Assembly: GCA_021325365.1 (NCBI GenBank)
Contig: JAJPHF010000129.1
Location: 1 to 23,420, forward strand
From: Pseudomonadota bacterium
Lineage (GTDB): Bacteria > Chloroflexota > UBA6077 > JAJPHF01
DNA: 23,420 bases
Reading direction: 5' to 3'
A program made the translations under genes and the position numbers. Of the stretch, positions 8,099 through 15,785 are shown piece by piece (the first letter of the stretch is position 1; every line of letters starts with the position of its first letter). Below the pieces are notes generated by a model, which saw nothing but the letters and a program-made list of their open reading frames with translations, ran no database searches and was not told where the DNA came from.

Positions 8099-8677
8099 AT
8101 GACACGCCCGCATCTGGCTCGGCGATTGGCCGGCACCCTCGGCGCGCTAGTCCTGGGCCTCGCCGCGCTCGCGCCGATGGCTCCGCCGTCGCACGCCCGC
8201 GTTACCAGCCCCGCGCCGCCCCCCACCGACCAGACCATCGACACGAGCTGCCCGACCGAGGGCGGCTATCTGGCCGGCAGCGGCTTCTACCTGGACTTCC
8301 CCTACGTGGCGGGCACTGTCTCGGGCTACGGCTTCGGCCACGGCTATCCGTTCTACGGCACGCCGTACCCGGTCTGGGGAGGCGGCTGGGGCTACGCGAG
8401 CTACACCTACTACCCCGCCGTGGGCACGCCCTCGGCTGGCGTGGCGCCCGGCTTCCTGAATCCGATCAACGCCTACAACGCGGTGCCGGGGCCGCTCGGC
8501 GCGCCAGCGCCCGCCGGCTTCCCGTACTACGCCGGGTATCCGTTCGCGCCGAGCTACCCGACGTTCTCCTACCCGCAGTCGGGCGGCCAGCCCATTGGGT
8601 CGTTCACGGGCTTCTGGGACCCGTTCTACGTGGGCCGCGGCGCCGGGCGGGCGGGGCAGTATGGCATGGGGTGTTAA
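8099..8677 (+). CDS. Exported Tyr/Gly/Pro-rich protein
   Basis: No family recognised. The 192-residue product starts at ATG 8099 behind AAGGAGGCGGC. GGAGGCGGC directly before the ATG is identical to that at 6283 and 9738. The signal peptide is MTRPHLARR plus a hydrophobic stretch (10-27), with likely cleavage after SHA near 33. The mature chain is low complexity with many GY, YP, PF and FPY steps (GYGFGHGYPFYGTPYPVWGG; YAGYPFAPSYPTFSYP). It has only two Cys (C50 in DTSCPTEGG and the C-terminal residue), which would suit intermolecular disulfides. It lacks the GWA domain. Composition and position link it with the proteins at 6283, 7472 and 9738. A hairpin 33 bases after the stop probably ends the transcript. 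Confidence 0.82.
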   Translation: MTRPHLARRLAGTLGALVLGLAALAPMAPPSHARVTSPAPPPTDQTIDTSCPTEGGYLAGSGFYLDFPYVAGTVSGYGFGHGYPFYGTPYPVWGGGWGYASYTYYPAVGTPSAGVAPGFLNPINAYNAVPGPLGAPAPAGFPYYAGYPFAPSYPTFSYPQSGGQPIGSFTGFWDPFYVGRGAGRAGQYGMGC

Positions 8678-8709
8678 GCCCCAAGTGGCTGACAGGACCA
8701 GGACAAGCG

Positions 8710-8738
8710 AAGGGCCGACGGCGCTGCCGTCGGCCCTT
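8710..8738. terminator. Bidirectional terminator-like hairpin between convergent genes
   Basis: A perfect 13-bp stem (8710-8722 with 8726-8738, arm AAGGGCCGACGGC) with loop GCT, between the + gene ending at 8677 and the L25 gene ending at 8768 on -. There is no T-run on either side, so termination may be weak or factor-assisted. The stem strength and convergent placement support the call. Confidence 0.65.
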
Positions 8739-8767
8739 GGTCGCTCTGGCGCGGTAGGGGGTCGAGG

Positions 8768-9436
8768 TTACTCGGCGGCCTCGGTCTCGCCCTCCGCGGC
8801 CGCCGGCGCGGCCTCGGCCTCGGCAGTAGGAGCGGCGGCCTCGGCGGCTTCGGCCGCCTCGGCGGCAAGCTCGGCTTCCAGGCGGGCTGGCAGGACCGTG
8901 ACCAGGGCCGTATCGGGTGGGGTCAGCAGCGTGACGCCGGGCGGCAGCTGCAGGTCGCCGGCGTGAATCGCGTGGTGGAACTCGGTGAGCGGGGCGAGAT
9001 CGACCTCGATCCGCTCGGGCAGGTCGGTGGGCAGCGCCTCTACCTGCACGGTCTCCGCGCTGCGGACGAGCGTGCCGCCGAGGACCGTCACCGCCGGCGC
9101 CTCGCCCACGGTCTGGACCGGCACGTCGGCCCGGATCGTTACGTCCATCGGCATCGCGAAGAAGTCGACGTGGAGCGTGTGCTCGCTCACGGGATGGCGT
9201 TGCACCTCGCGCACCAACACCTGTCGCGGCGCCTCGCCGTCCACCTGGAGCGCGGCGAGCGTTGTGGCGGTCATGTGGCGAAGGGCGTCGTCCAACTCGC
9301 GCACGGGCAGCTGCAGCGGCGCGGGCTCGATGCCCGGGCCATAGAGGCTGGCCGGCACGAGGCCCTGGCGGCGCAGAAAGCGCACCTTCTTGCCCAGCAC
9401 GGCACGCCGCTGCGCGCGCAGCACAATGTCAGCCAT
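8768..9436 (-). CDS. rplY: 50S ribosomal protein L25/general stress protein Ctc
   Basis: Binds 5S rRNA in the large subunit. The 222-residue protein is the long Ctc/TL5 form. The N-terminal L25 domain is residues 1-95 (RRAVLGKKVRFLRRQGLVPASLYGPG, then LVREVQRHPVSEHTLHVDFF). A second beta domain is about 96-185 (VPVQTVGEAPAVTVLGGTL, then IEVDLAPL, LPPGVTLLTPPDT). The C-terminal tail, about 190-222, is almost only Ala and Glu and probably disordered, as in many high-GC homologues. ATG 9436 is preceded by GAGGT. It lies opposite the exported-protein genes and has its own promoter; nothing in the sequence suggests it belongs to their function. Confidence 0.95.
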   Translation of the reverse strand: MADIVLRAQRRAVLGKKVRFLRRQGLVPASLYGPGIEPAPLQLPVRELDDALRHMTATTLAALQVDGEAPRQVLVREVQRHPVSEHTLHVDFFAMPMDVTIRADVPVQTVGEAPAVTVLGGTLVRSAETVQVEALPTDLPERIEVDLAPLTEFHHAIHAGDLQLPPGVTLLTPPDTALVTVLPARLEAELAAEAAEAAEAAAPTAEAEAAPAAAEGETEAAE

Positions 9437-9465
9437 TCATAACACCTCGGAGAACTTATCCCGCG

Positions 9466-9495
9466 ATTATAGCCCGCCATTTCTTGGGAATTCAA
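9466..9495 (-). promoter_or_regulatory. Sigma-70-type promoter for rplY
   Basis: On the minus strand TTGAAT (9495-9490), an 18-base spacer, TATAAT (9471-9466), with the start expected about 22 bases before the rplY ATG. It is divergent from the motif at 9505. Confidence 0.82.
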
Positions 9496-9504
9496 TCGCG
9501 CACC

Positions 9505-9539
9505 GTGTTGCGTTTCGGCCGCCGGCCCGTTTAATAGGG
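9505..9539 (+). promoter_or_regulatory. Shared two-part motif, copy C, upstream of the exported protein at 9738
   Basis: GTGTTGC (9505-9511), 16 bases, CGTTTAATAGGG (9528-9539). The second half matches copy B exactly over 12 bases; the first half is the weakest of the three. It is followed by about 200 bases of GC-rich leader with possible hairpins (for example GCCGG/CCGGC around 9670-9690) before GGAGGAGGCGGC-ATG. The 301-base intergenic region 9437-9737 thus holds two divergent promoters and a structured leader, with no other gene seen. Confidence 0.55.
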
Positions 9540-9737
9540 TAAGACGAGGACGACGTGGCCGCCGCGAGCGCCTGTGAGCGGACGGCGGCGTTTGCGTGCC
9601 AGCGCCTGCACGCTGGCCCCGATCCTGCACGGGGCACCGCGCGCAGGCGAGCCACACGAAGCGAGGGGCCGGCCGTCACGAAGGCCGGCGCTTCCCGGCG
9701 CCCATGCGACCAGGTGGAGGCAGAGGGAGGAGGCGGC

Positions 9738-10979
9738 ATGCCCCGAATGCAGTTGCAACGACGCATCGCTACCCTGCTCGGCATACTCATCCTGATAGGC
9801 GGCTCGCTGGCGCCGAAAACGGCCTGGGCGCATCCCGCCACGCAGGACCAAGGCGGGTCGGACCAGATCACGAGCGGCATCATCGTGGCCATCGACGAGC
9901 CCACGAACCGCTCGGCCACGGCCGCCACTCAGGTACTCATCCGCGGCTGGGCCGCCAACCCGGCCAGCGACCGTGGGACGGGCGTCAGCCGCGTCGACGT
10001 CTATCTCGACGGTGGCCCCGACCAGGGCGGCTTCTACCTCGGCGCGGCGGACTACGGCAAGGAGCGCCCCGACGTGGCCAACGCGCTGGGCGGGGACCGC
10101 TTCCTGCTGAGCGGCTGGGAGATGGTGACCGACATCCCGCGCGGGCCGCACACGATCGTCGCGGTGGCCGCCCCGAGCGGCAACCAGCCAGCCCTGCTCA
10201 TTCCCGGCGTCGCTTCCATCCAGACCGCTGTAGGCGGCCGCGCGGGCGTGACCTTGGCCGAGTGTGGTGCGGGTGGCTACTGTACCTCGATGGAAGGCGG
10301 CTTCCGTAGCCGCGGGCCGGGTCGGCGGAACGATCCGCTGTATGCCGGCAATCTGTACCAGGCGACGGGCGCCTTCGGCGACGGACCGACGACCCCGCCC
10401 TACGGCTGGTGGGACGCGCTGCTGCCCGATCTCGCCCCGTACATCCTGGCTTACGCGGCGTACTCGTACCCGAACCCCCAGCAGTTCTTCGGCCAGGTAC
10501 CGTCGCTCTACAGCCAGGGGCTCATCAGCACGCTGGCGACCCAGGGCGCGCTGGCGTTCCCCGGCGGCGGCTGCGTCGGGCCGAACTTCGGGGGCCTCGA
10601 TACGCTGGGCCTCAGCGTGGTGGGCGGCTACTCTTACGGCTTCCCCTTCTTCTCGGGCATCGGCGTCACGGGCAGCGGTACGGGCACGATCGGCCAGCCG
10701 AACGCCACGTTCGGCAGCCCGTTCGGTGTGGGCGCGCCGCTGTCGGTGCCCTTCTCCGGCTCAACCAGCCTGGGCGCGATCCTCGCGGGCGGGTGGACGG
10801 CCGGCTACAATGCCGAGCTGAACACGCTCGCGCGCTACGCGGGTGGCGGCGCCACAGGGCCGGGTGGCATCGCCGGCTCGATGAGCACCAGCTACGGCGG
10901 CCCGTTCCCGATCGGTTACGCGGGCCTCCGGACGACCGGCGACATCTTCGTCGGCTCCGGCTGCAACGTGCGCCTGTAA
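9738..10979 (+). CDS. Exported GWA-domain protein with Gly-rich tail
   Basis: Function unknown; paralogue of the protein at 6283. The start is the ATG at 9738, behind GGAGGAGGCGGC; upstream in-frame codons would precede the signal peptide with about 60 unlikely residues. Signal: MPRMQLQRR, hydrophobic 11-25, likely cleavage after AWA near 31. Residues about 67-147 are the shared domain (GWAANP...GTGVSRVDVYLDGG.D.GGFYLGAADYG..RPDVA.ALGGDRF..SGW). Residues 150-413 are Gly/Ser/Thr/Tyr-rich with scattered Cys (C176, C182, C279, C409). They contain a GYSYGFPFFSGIGV stretch; PFFSG also occurs in the protein at 6283. There is no membrane anchor or cell-wall sorting signal after the signal peptide, so it is probably released or assembled on the surface. 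At 413 residues it is the largest of the four exported proteins here. A strong terminator follows. Confidence 0.85.
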   Translation: MPRMQLQRRIATLLGILILIGGSLAPKTAWAHPATQDQGGSDQITSGIIVAIDEPTNRSATAATQVLIRGWAANPASDRGTGVSRVDVYLDGGPDQGGFYLGAADYGKERPDVANALGGDRFLLSGWEMVTDIPRGPHTIVAVAAPSGNQPALLIPGVASIQTAVGGRAGVTLAECGAGGYCTSMEGGFRSRGPGRRNDPLYAGNLYQATGAFGDGPTTPPYGWWDALLPDLAPYILAYAAYSYPNPQQFFGQVPSLYSQGLISTLATQGALAFPGGGCVGPNFGGLDTLGLSVVGGYSYGFPFFSGIGVTGSGTGTIGQPNATFGSPFGVGAPLSVPFSGSTSLGAILAGGWTAGYNAELNTLARYAGGGATGPGGIAGSMSTSYGGPFPIGYAGLRTTGDIFVGSGCNVRL

Positions 10980-11016
10980 CCGCCGCGCGCCGTGAGGCTC
11001 GCAGGGGGAGGCGATA

Positions 11017-11054
11017 AGGAGCCGGGGCGCTGGGCGCCCCGGCTCCTCGCTTTT
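11017..11054 (+). terminator. Intrinsic terminator after the exported protein at 9738
   Basis: A perfect 14-bp stem (11017-11030 with 11034-11047, arm AGGAGCCGGGGCGC), loop TGG, then CGC and TTTT (11051-11054). The 132 bases between this and the recJ stop at 11188 show no gene or clear signal. Confidence 0.88.
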
Positions 11055-11187
11055 CGTGGGTGACCGGCGCCGCAGCGGTCAGGCGGCGACCGGGTTGCGC
11101 TACGTCCGCTGCACGGCGGCGATTGGCCTTGCGGTCGACTCTCGCTCGGCTTGGCCGCGAGGCAGGCCGGCGGCCGCGAGCCTGCGC

Positions 11188-12903
11188 CTACCCTGCGGCC
11201 GGCTGGAGGTCTTCCACACGCAGCTCTAGCCGCACCTCGCCGCGGTAGACGCTGCGCTCCACCTGGTAGACGACGCTGACCGCGGCTCCGTCAGCGACGG
11301 CGCGCTCGCCCGCCCGGAACCACACCGCGCGCAGCGGCAGCCCGCCGTCAGTCAATCGCAGGGCTAGCCCCGTCTCCCGCAACGGCCGACTCTCGCGAAC
11401 TACGGCGCGCCCGGTCAGGAACAGAGGGACCGGGTTGCCCGTGCCGTAAGGCTCCAGCGCCTGGAGCGCCTCGCCGAACTCCCAGTTGATGGCGCGCAGG
11501 CTCAGCGCCCCGTCCACGCGCCGGCGCGGCAGCGGCGGCGTGGGGCCGAGCGCGGCCGCGGCGAGCCCCTGCAGCCGCTCCGCGAACGCCGGTAGGTGGG
11601 CGGTGCGCAGGGTCATGCCAGCCGCCTGGGCGTGGCCGCCGAACTTGACCAACAGGTCGGCGCACTGCTGTAGGGCCGCGGCGAGGTGGAACCCCTCTGG
11701 CCCGCGCGCGGACCCCTTGCAGTACTCGTCGCCGCGCTCCAGCACCACGCACGGGCGGCCTGTCTCCTCCGTGAGGCGCGACGCGACAAGGCCCGCAATG
11801 CCAGGCGCGTAATCGCCGGCGACGATAATCGCGGGCGCGTCGGCGCTCGCCTGTTGCCAGGCCGCGTTCACGCCGTCGCCGACGGCGCGCTGCCGCTCGC
11901 GGTTGAGCTGGTTCAGCCGCTCGGCCAGGGGCGCCGCCGTCGCCTCGTCCGGCGCGACCAGCAGCGCGTAGGCATCCGTCGCCTCGCCCATGCGTCCGGC
12001 CGCGTTCAGGCGCGGCGCCAGGAAGAAGGCCGCTTGTTGCGCCGTGAGGTGGCTTAGCTCGACGCCGGCCGCCGCGGCGAGCGCGCGCAGGCCCGGTCGG
12101 CGCCCGTCGCGCAGGACGCGCAGCCCGCGCGCCACCAGTGACCGGTTCTCACCGAGGAGGGGCACCATGTCGGCGAGAGTACCGAGGGCCACCAGATCCA
12201 GCAAGTCGTTGGCGGCCGTCTCCGCCTGGCTCGCCGGCAACGCGGCCTGCAGCAGCGCGCGCGCCAGGACGTAAGCTACGCCGACCCCCGACAGGTCGGC
12301 GTAGCCGTAAGCGCAGCCGGGCTGGCGCGGATTGATCACGGCCGCCGCGGCGGGCAAGGTGACCGGCACGTGGTGATGGTCGGTGACCACGACCTCCATG
12401 CCCAGGTCGGCAGCTAGCGCCACCTCGGCGTTCGCCGTGATGCCGCAGTCGACGGTGAGCACCAGGCGGGCGCCGCGGGCGTGCAGCGCGCGCATGGCGG
12501 CCGGCGAGAGCCCGTAGCCGTCCCGCGCGCGGTGGGGGATGTGAACGATCGGATCGGCGCCCAGGCGGCGGAGCGTGAGCGCCAGCACGGCGGCGGCGCT
12601 CACCCCGTCGACGTCGTAGTCCCCGTGGATCGCGATAGGGGTGCCCCCCGCGATGGCGGCCCGTATCCGCCGCACGGCGGCGGGGACGCCCGCCATCCGC
12701 ATGGGATCGCCCAGCGGCTCGCGCTCGGGCCGCAGGAAGCGGCCGGCCGCGGCGGCGTCGCGGACGCCGCGGTTCCAGAGAAGCTGGGCCACCAGCGGCG
12801 AGCCCACGTCGAGCGCGCGCAGCATGGCGGCCGGCGCCGCGGGCGCGATCTCCCAGGTCACCGGTCGCCGATCCGCCCCGCGCCGCACCTCGCCACCGAC
12901 CAC
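11188..12903 (-). CDS. recJ: Single-stranded-DNA-specific 5'-3' exonuclease RecJ
   Basis: Degrades single-stranded DNA from the 5' end in recombination and repair; needs Mn/Mg. The 571-residue protein has the DHH core with DYDVDG (residues 95-100), DCG (152-154) and DHHH (175-178), all metal-site motifs. The DHHA1 domain carries the RecJ signature GGHAQAAGM (422-430), and the C-terminal OB-like domain ends near EVRLELRVEDLQPA. The RecJ-specific APRLNAAGRMGEA stretch is at about 296-308. The start codon is GTG at 12903 with GGGGG about eight bases upstream. An internal GTG (codon 15, before TWEIAP) is a possible alternative, since residues 1-14 look unconserved. The gene begins 17 bases after the adenylate cyclase stop, so the two are probably co-transcribed, an unusual pairing. 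Confidence 0.95.
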   Translation of the reverse strand: MVGGEVRRGADRRPVTWEIAPAAPAAMLRALDVGSPLVAQLLWNRGVRDAAAAGRFLRPEREPLGDPMRMAGVPAAVRRIRAAIAGGTPIAIHGDYDVDGVSAAAVLALTLRRLGADPIVHIPHRARDGYGLSPAAMRALHARGARLVLTVDCGITANAEVALAADLGMEVVVTDHHHVPVTLPAAAAVINPRQPGCAYGYADLSGVGVAYVLARALLQAALPASQAETAANDLLDLVALGTLADMVPLLGENRSLVARGLRVLRDGRRPGLRALAAAAGVELSHLTAQQAAFFLAPRLNAAGRMGEATDAYALLVAPDEATAAPLAERLNQLNRERQRAVGDGVNAAWQQASADAPAIIVAGDYAPGIAGLVASRLTEETGRPCVVLERGDEYCKGSARGPEGFHLAAALQQCADLLVKFGGHAQAAGMTLRTAHLPAFAERLQGLAAAALGPTPPLPRRRVDGALSLRAINWEFGEALQALEPYGTGNPVPLFLTGRAVVRESRPLRETGLALRLTDGGLPLRAVWFRAGERAVADGAAVSVVYQVERSVYRGEVRLELRVEDLQPAAG

Positions 12904-12920
12904 TCGCGCGCCCCCGTCGG

Positions 12921-15035
12921 CTATTTGTGGGTCATTACGTACACGCCGTCCCAGTCCTGTGGCGGCGGGGCCGCGACGAGGTCCTGGCAGCGCTCAAGGT
13001 ACATCATACAGGGGCCGTCGTTCGGCACACGCTCCAGCACCTCGCGGAACGCCGCGGCCGCGGCGTCGAAGTCCTGGGCGCGATAGAGCTGGATCCCGCG
13101 CTCGTAGACCGCCAGCAGCTCCGGCGTGAAGCGCCCGAAGTGTCCCGGCCGGCCGATCAGCTCGTAGACGGCGACCGGCTGCGCCTTGCCTTTCACGGCC
13201 ACGAGGTCGAGGACCCGCACCACGAACCCCTCATCCTTGACCTCGTCGAGTGTGGATTGACTGATGACGATGTTGGTGTGATACTCCTTGTTCGTGCCTT
13301 CCAGGCGCGAGCCCAAGTTCACCGCGTCGCCCATGACCGTGTAGTCGAAGCGGGTGTCGGACCCCATGTTGCCCACGGACATCGGGCCGCTGTTCAGGCC
13401 AACTCCCATATCGAGACGGGGGATGCCGCGCTCCCGCCAGCGCTCGTGCAAGGTACGCAGCGTCTCCAGCATGTCGAGCGCGGTCAGGCAGGCGCGCCGC
13501 GCGTGGTCCGGTTGCGGGACCGGCCCGTTCCAGAAGGCCATTAGCGCGTCGCCCATGTACTTGTCGAGCACGCCGTCGTAGCGGTAGACGACGTCAGTCA
13601 TGGCCGTTAGGTACTCGTTCAGGAGGGTTACCAGCTCCTGCGGGTCGAGCTGCTCCGAGAAGGAGGTAAAGCCCCGGATGTCGGAGAACAGGACAGTCAT
13701 CTCGCGCTTCTCACCGCCGAGTCGCAGCAGCTCCGGACGCCGCACGATCTCCTCCATGACCGCCGGCGACAGATACCGGCCCATCGCGCCGCGCAGGAAC
13801 CGCGCGTGCCGCTGCTCGAACGTGACGGAGTACGTCGCCGTCGCCGCATAGGGCACCGCGAGGGCGAGGAGAGGGTAGACAATATTCACCAGACGCCCCG
13901 CCTTGAACATCTCGGAGGCGAAGAGGAAGTAGCCGACGACCAGTGCCAGCACGATGGCGAGGCTCTTCAACACGCCGAGGCGCCCGGCGACCAGACCAGT
14001 GACGGCGGCGAGGAGTAGGATCGTCACTACCGTAGCAGCCCGGTCTTCCGGAATAAAGAAGGCCGCGCGCTCGACCGTCGCGGCCGCATTCACGTGGACT
14101 TCCACCCCGGCCATCTTGCCCGTGGCCGTGTTCGATACCGGCGTCCAGTAATCGTCCGCAAAGCCCTGCGCGCCGAGCAGGCCAATGAAGACGTGCTTGT
14201 TCTGGAAGACGGCGGGATCGACGCGGCCCTTGAGCACGTCGACGAACGACACGGTCTTAAACGTCTGCCGCCCGTCGGGTTGTGAAGGAGGCCCGACATA
14301 GTTGATGCGCATGCCGTAGTGATCGGAGATGGGGACGTTGCGCCCCGCGAAGTGAAACGTCGGTGGCGGCTGGCTCAGGTCGAGGTTTTGGGTCTGGCGC
14401 AGCGCCTCCGCCACGCCGGCCAGCGACAGCGAGGGCACGAGCTGACCATCGGCGTCGAACAGCAGCGGGATGGTGCGTACCGTGCCGTCGACATCGGCGA
14501 TTACGTTGGCGCTGCCGACGATCGGGGCCTGCTCGCGGAGCGACGGGAGCGGGCCTTCCACACGCTGCAGCTGCGGCGGGCCGCTGTCAGCCGTGTTCTC
14601 GACGGGGATGCCGATGACCGGCTGCACGACCTTCAAAATCGACGGCGGCGTGGCGGCTCGCTGGAGCGCCTGAGCCAGCTCGTCGTCGCCCGGCCCCGGC
14701 TCGAAGAAGCCGATGTCGAACACCGCCAGGTCCGCATCGGCCTCCCGCAGCGTATCGATGACTTGCGCGTAGTATGAACGGTCCCAGCTAGTCCACCGCC
14801 CCAGCTCGTTAATGGTTTTGGTGTCCAGCGCGATGATCACGTAGCGCGACGGGATTGGCCCGTATTGCTCGGGATCGACGGGCTTGGCGTCGCGATTGGA
14901 CACGAAGAGGTCTTGGCTGGTCTGTTGCACGGGGAGCAGCAGATTTAGCGGCGTGTAGGCTATCGCGAGAAGCACACCCATGCTAAGGGCGATTGCAAGG
15001 CTCGCCAGCAGTCGGGTGCGCTCGCGCTTGCTCAT
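12921..15035 (-). CDS. CHASE2-domain class III adenylate cyclase
   Basis: Makes cyclic AMP from ATP in response to an extracytoplasmic signal. The 704-residue membrane protein has an N-terminal anchor (about 9-28) and a CHASE2 sensor domain outside the membrane (about 40-325: YVIIALDTKTINELGRW, FDIGFFEP, DGTVRTIPL). Three TM helices follow at about 334-352, 357-373 and 383-402, then a cyclase domain about 440-625. Metal Asp are D452 (LFSDIRGF) and D496 (KYMGD). Adenine-selecting residues are K492 and D564 (FDYTVMGD). N573 and R577 (NLGSRLE) complete the site, so it is predicted active and ATP-specific. The C-terminal TPR-like piece (about 640-680) and the WDGVYVMTHK end are common in this family. 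ATG 15035 has AGGGG upstream. The upstream DUF6941-like gene is 84 bases away; recJ follows after 17 bases. The signal sensed cannot be told. Confidence 0.94.
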   Translation of the reverse strand: MSKRERTRLLASLAIALSMGVLLAIAYTPLNLLLPVQQTSQDLFVSNRDAKPVDPEQYGPIPSRYVIIALDTKTINELGRWTSWDRSYYAQVIDTLREADADLAVFDIGFFEPGPGDDELAQALQRAATPPSILKVVQPVIGIPVENTADSGPPQLQRVEGPLPSLREQAPIVGSANVIADVDGTVRTIPLLFDADGQLVPSLSLAGVAEALRQTQNLDLSQPPPTFHFAGRNVPISDHYGMRINYVGPPSQPDGRQTFKTVSFVDVLKGRVDPAVFQNKHVFIGLLGAQGFADDYWTPVSNTATGKMAGVEVHVNAAATVERAAFFIPEDRAATVVTILLLAAVTGLVAGRLGVLKSLAIVLALVVGYFLFASEMFKAGRLVNIVYPLLALAVPYAATATYSVTFEQRHARFLRGAMGRYLSPAVMEEIVRRPELLRLGGEKREMTVLFSDIRGFTSFSEQLDPQELVTLLNEYLTAMTDVVYRYDGVLDKYMGDALMAFWNGPVPQPDHARRACLTALDMLETLRTLHERWRERGIPRLDMGVGLNSGPMSVGNMGSDTRFDYTVMGDAVNLGSRLEGTNKEYHTNIVISQSTLDEVKDEGFVVRVLDLVAVKGKAQPVAVYELIGRPGHFGRFTPELLAVYERGIQLYRAQDFDAAAAAFREVLERVPNDGPCMMYLERCQDLVAAPPPQDWDGVYVMTHK

Positions 15036-15119
15036 GCGGCCCCTGTCCTCGCGCCGGCCCGGCTACGCGCAGCTGCCCGGGAGGCGCGGGGCTGCGCGCG
15101 GTGTTGACTCACGGTTCGG

Positions 15120-15521
15120 TCAGGCCGATGCCGGCGCGCCCGGCGCCGGCCGCACGGTAAGTTGCCAGGGATAATAGCGCGCCGTCTCGCCGTCGACCAA
15201 CAGCTCGACGAGGTACTGGCCCTCCCGCTCGAACGTCAAGCTCGTGAACTGGTTGATCGTCAGGTTCTGACCCACCGGGCTGGGAGCGACCAGCACTTCC
15301 CCCGTCGTCTGGAGCACCTGCTCGGTTGGCGTCCAGAGACGCGTCTCCACCTTGAACACCTGCTGCGGCTCGGAGCGCCAGCGGCTGACGACGAACAGCA
15401 TTGGCTGGAAGGCGGGGACGTGCAGAGTCAGCATCTGCTCGAAGATGCCGAGCATCGACAGCTTGCCCGCCGCGTCGATCAGACAGTACTCACAGAGCAG
15501 CGACCACTCCAGCTCCGGCAT
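15120..15521 (-). CDS. DUF6941-like small protein
   Basis: Function unknown. The 133-residue protein opens with MPELEWSLLCEYCLIDAAGKLSMLGIFEQM, the typical start of DUF6941-like proteins (MxWxLLCDYAxxDxxGKLSxxGIF); this is recognised from memory, not from a search. The rest is predicted beta-rich (FVVSRWR, VFKVETRLW, GEVLVAP, LTFEREGQYLVELLVDGE), like a small beta-sandwich with a ligand or partner surface. There is no signal peptide or TM, so it should be cytoplasmic. ATG 15521 has GAGAGGT upstream. Being first in a run with the adenylate cyclase and recJ, it may be co-transcribed with them. A CATAAT at 15605-15600 on this strand could be its -10, but no -35 is convincing. Confidence 0.82.
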   Translation of the reverse strand: MPELEWSLLCEYCLIDAAGKLSMLGIFEQMLTLHVPAFQPMLFVVSRWRSEPQQVFKVETRLWTPTEQVLQTTGEVLVAPSPVGQNLTINQFTSLTFEREGQYLVELLVDGETARYYPWQLTVRPAPGAPASA

Positions 15522-15556
15522 CCCGACCTCTCGACGCTCGTTCGCGCGGGTGCGGC

Positions 15557-15587
15557 GCGGCCGTTGCTAGCCCGCCGCAACGGCCGC
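15557..15587. other. 11-bp inverted repeat upstream of the DUF6941-like gene
   Basis: GCGGCCGTTGC (15557-15567) pairs with GCAACGGCCGC (15577-15587) around a 9-base loop. It lies between the possible CATAAT -10 (15605-15600, minus strand) and the minus-strand gene starting at 15521, so it would form in that leader or act as an operator. The rest of the 264-base divergent region 15522-15785 holds only this and the promoters described. Confidence 0.45.
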
Positions 15588-15689
15588 CCGCCGCCACCCA
15601 TTATGACCGAGACGGCGCGGCGGACGCGAATTCTCCGGCTGGGCGACCGGCGTCGGGACCGCGGCGCGCTTCTGTTCGAGTCGTGGTAC

Positions 15690-15698
15690 TGGTAGACT
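15690..15698 (+). promoter_or_regulatory. Extended -10 element for the CoxG-like gene
   Basis: TGG-TAGACT (15690-15698). The same 11-mer TGGTAGACTGA also precedes the gene at 22757. No good -35 is seen, which fits a TGn extended -10. The leader would be about 80 bases. Confidence 0.5.
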
Positions 15699-15785
15699 GA
15701 AGGGGCCAAGCCCACGCGCAGCAAGCTGACGGCGCCCGCTCGCCGGTACCATGGCAGACAATTGCGAGCGCCAAGGAGGACGACC

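Noticed and set aside
6283..8677. Gly/Tyr-rich repeats as a CRISPR-like or satellite DNA array
   Set aside because: The repetition is in amino-acid composition, not in exact DNA repeats with spacers.
14257..14263. A further CGTTTAA on the minus strand
   Set aside because: It lies inside the adenylate cyclase coding region and has no GTGyAAC 16-17 bases upstream.
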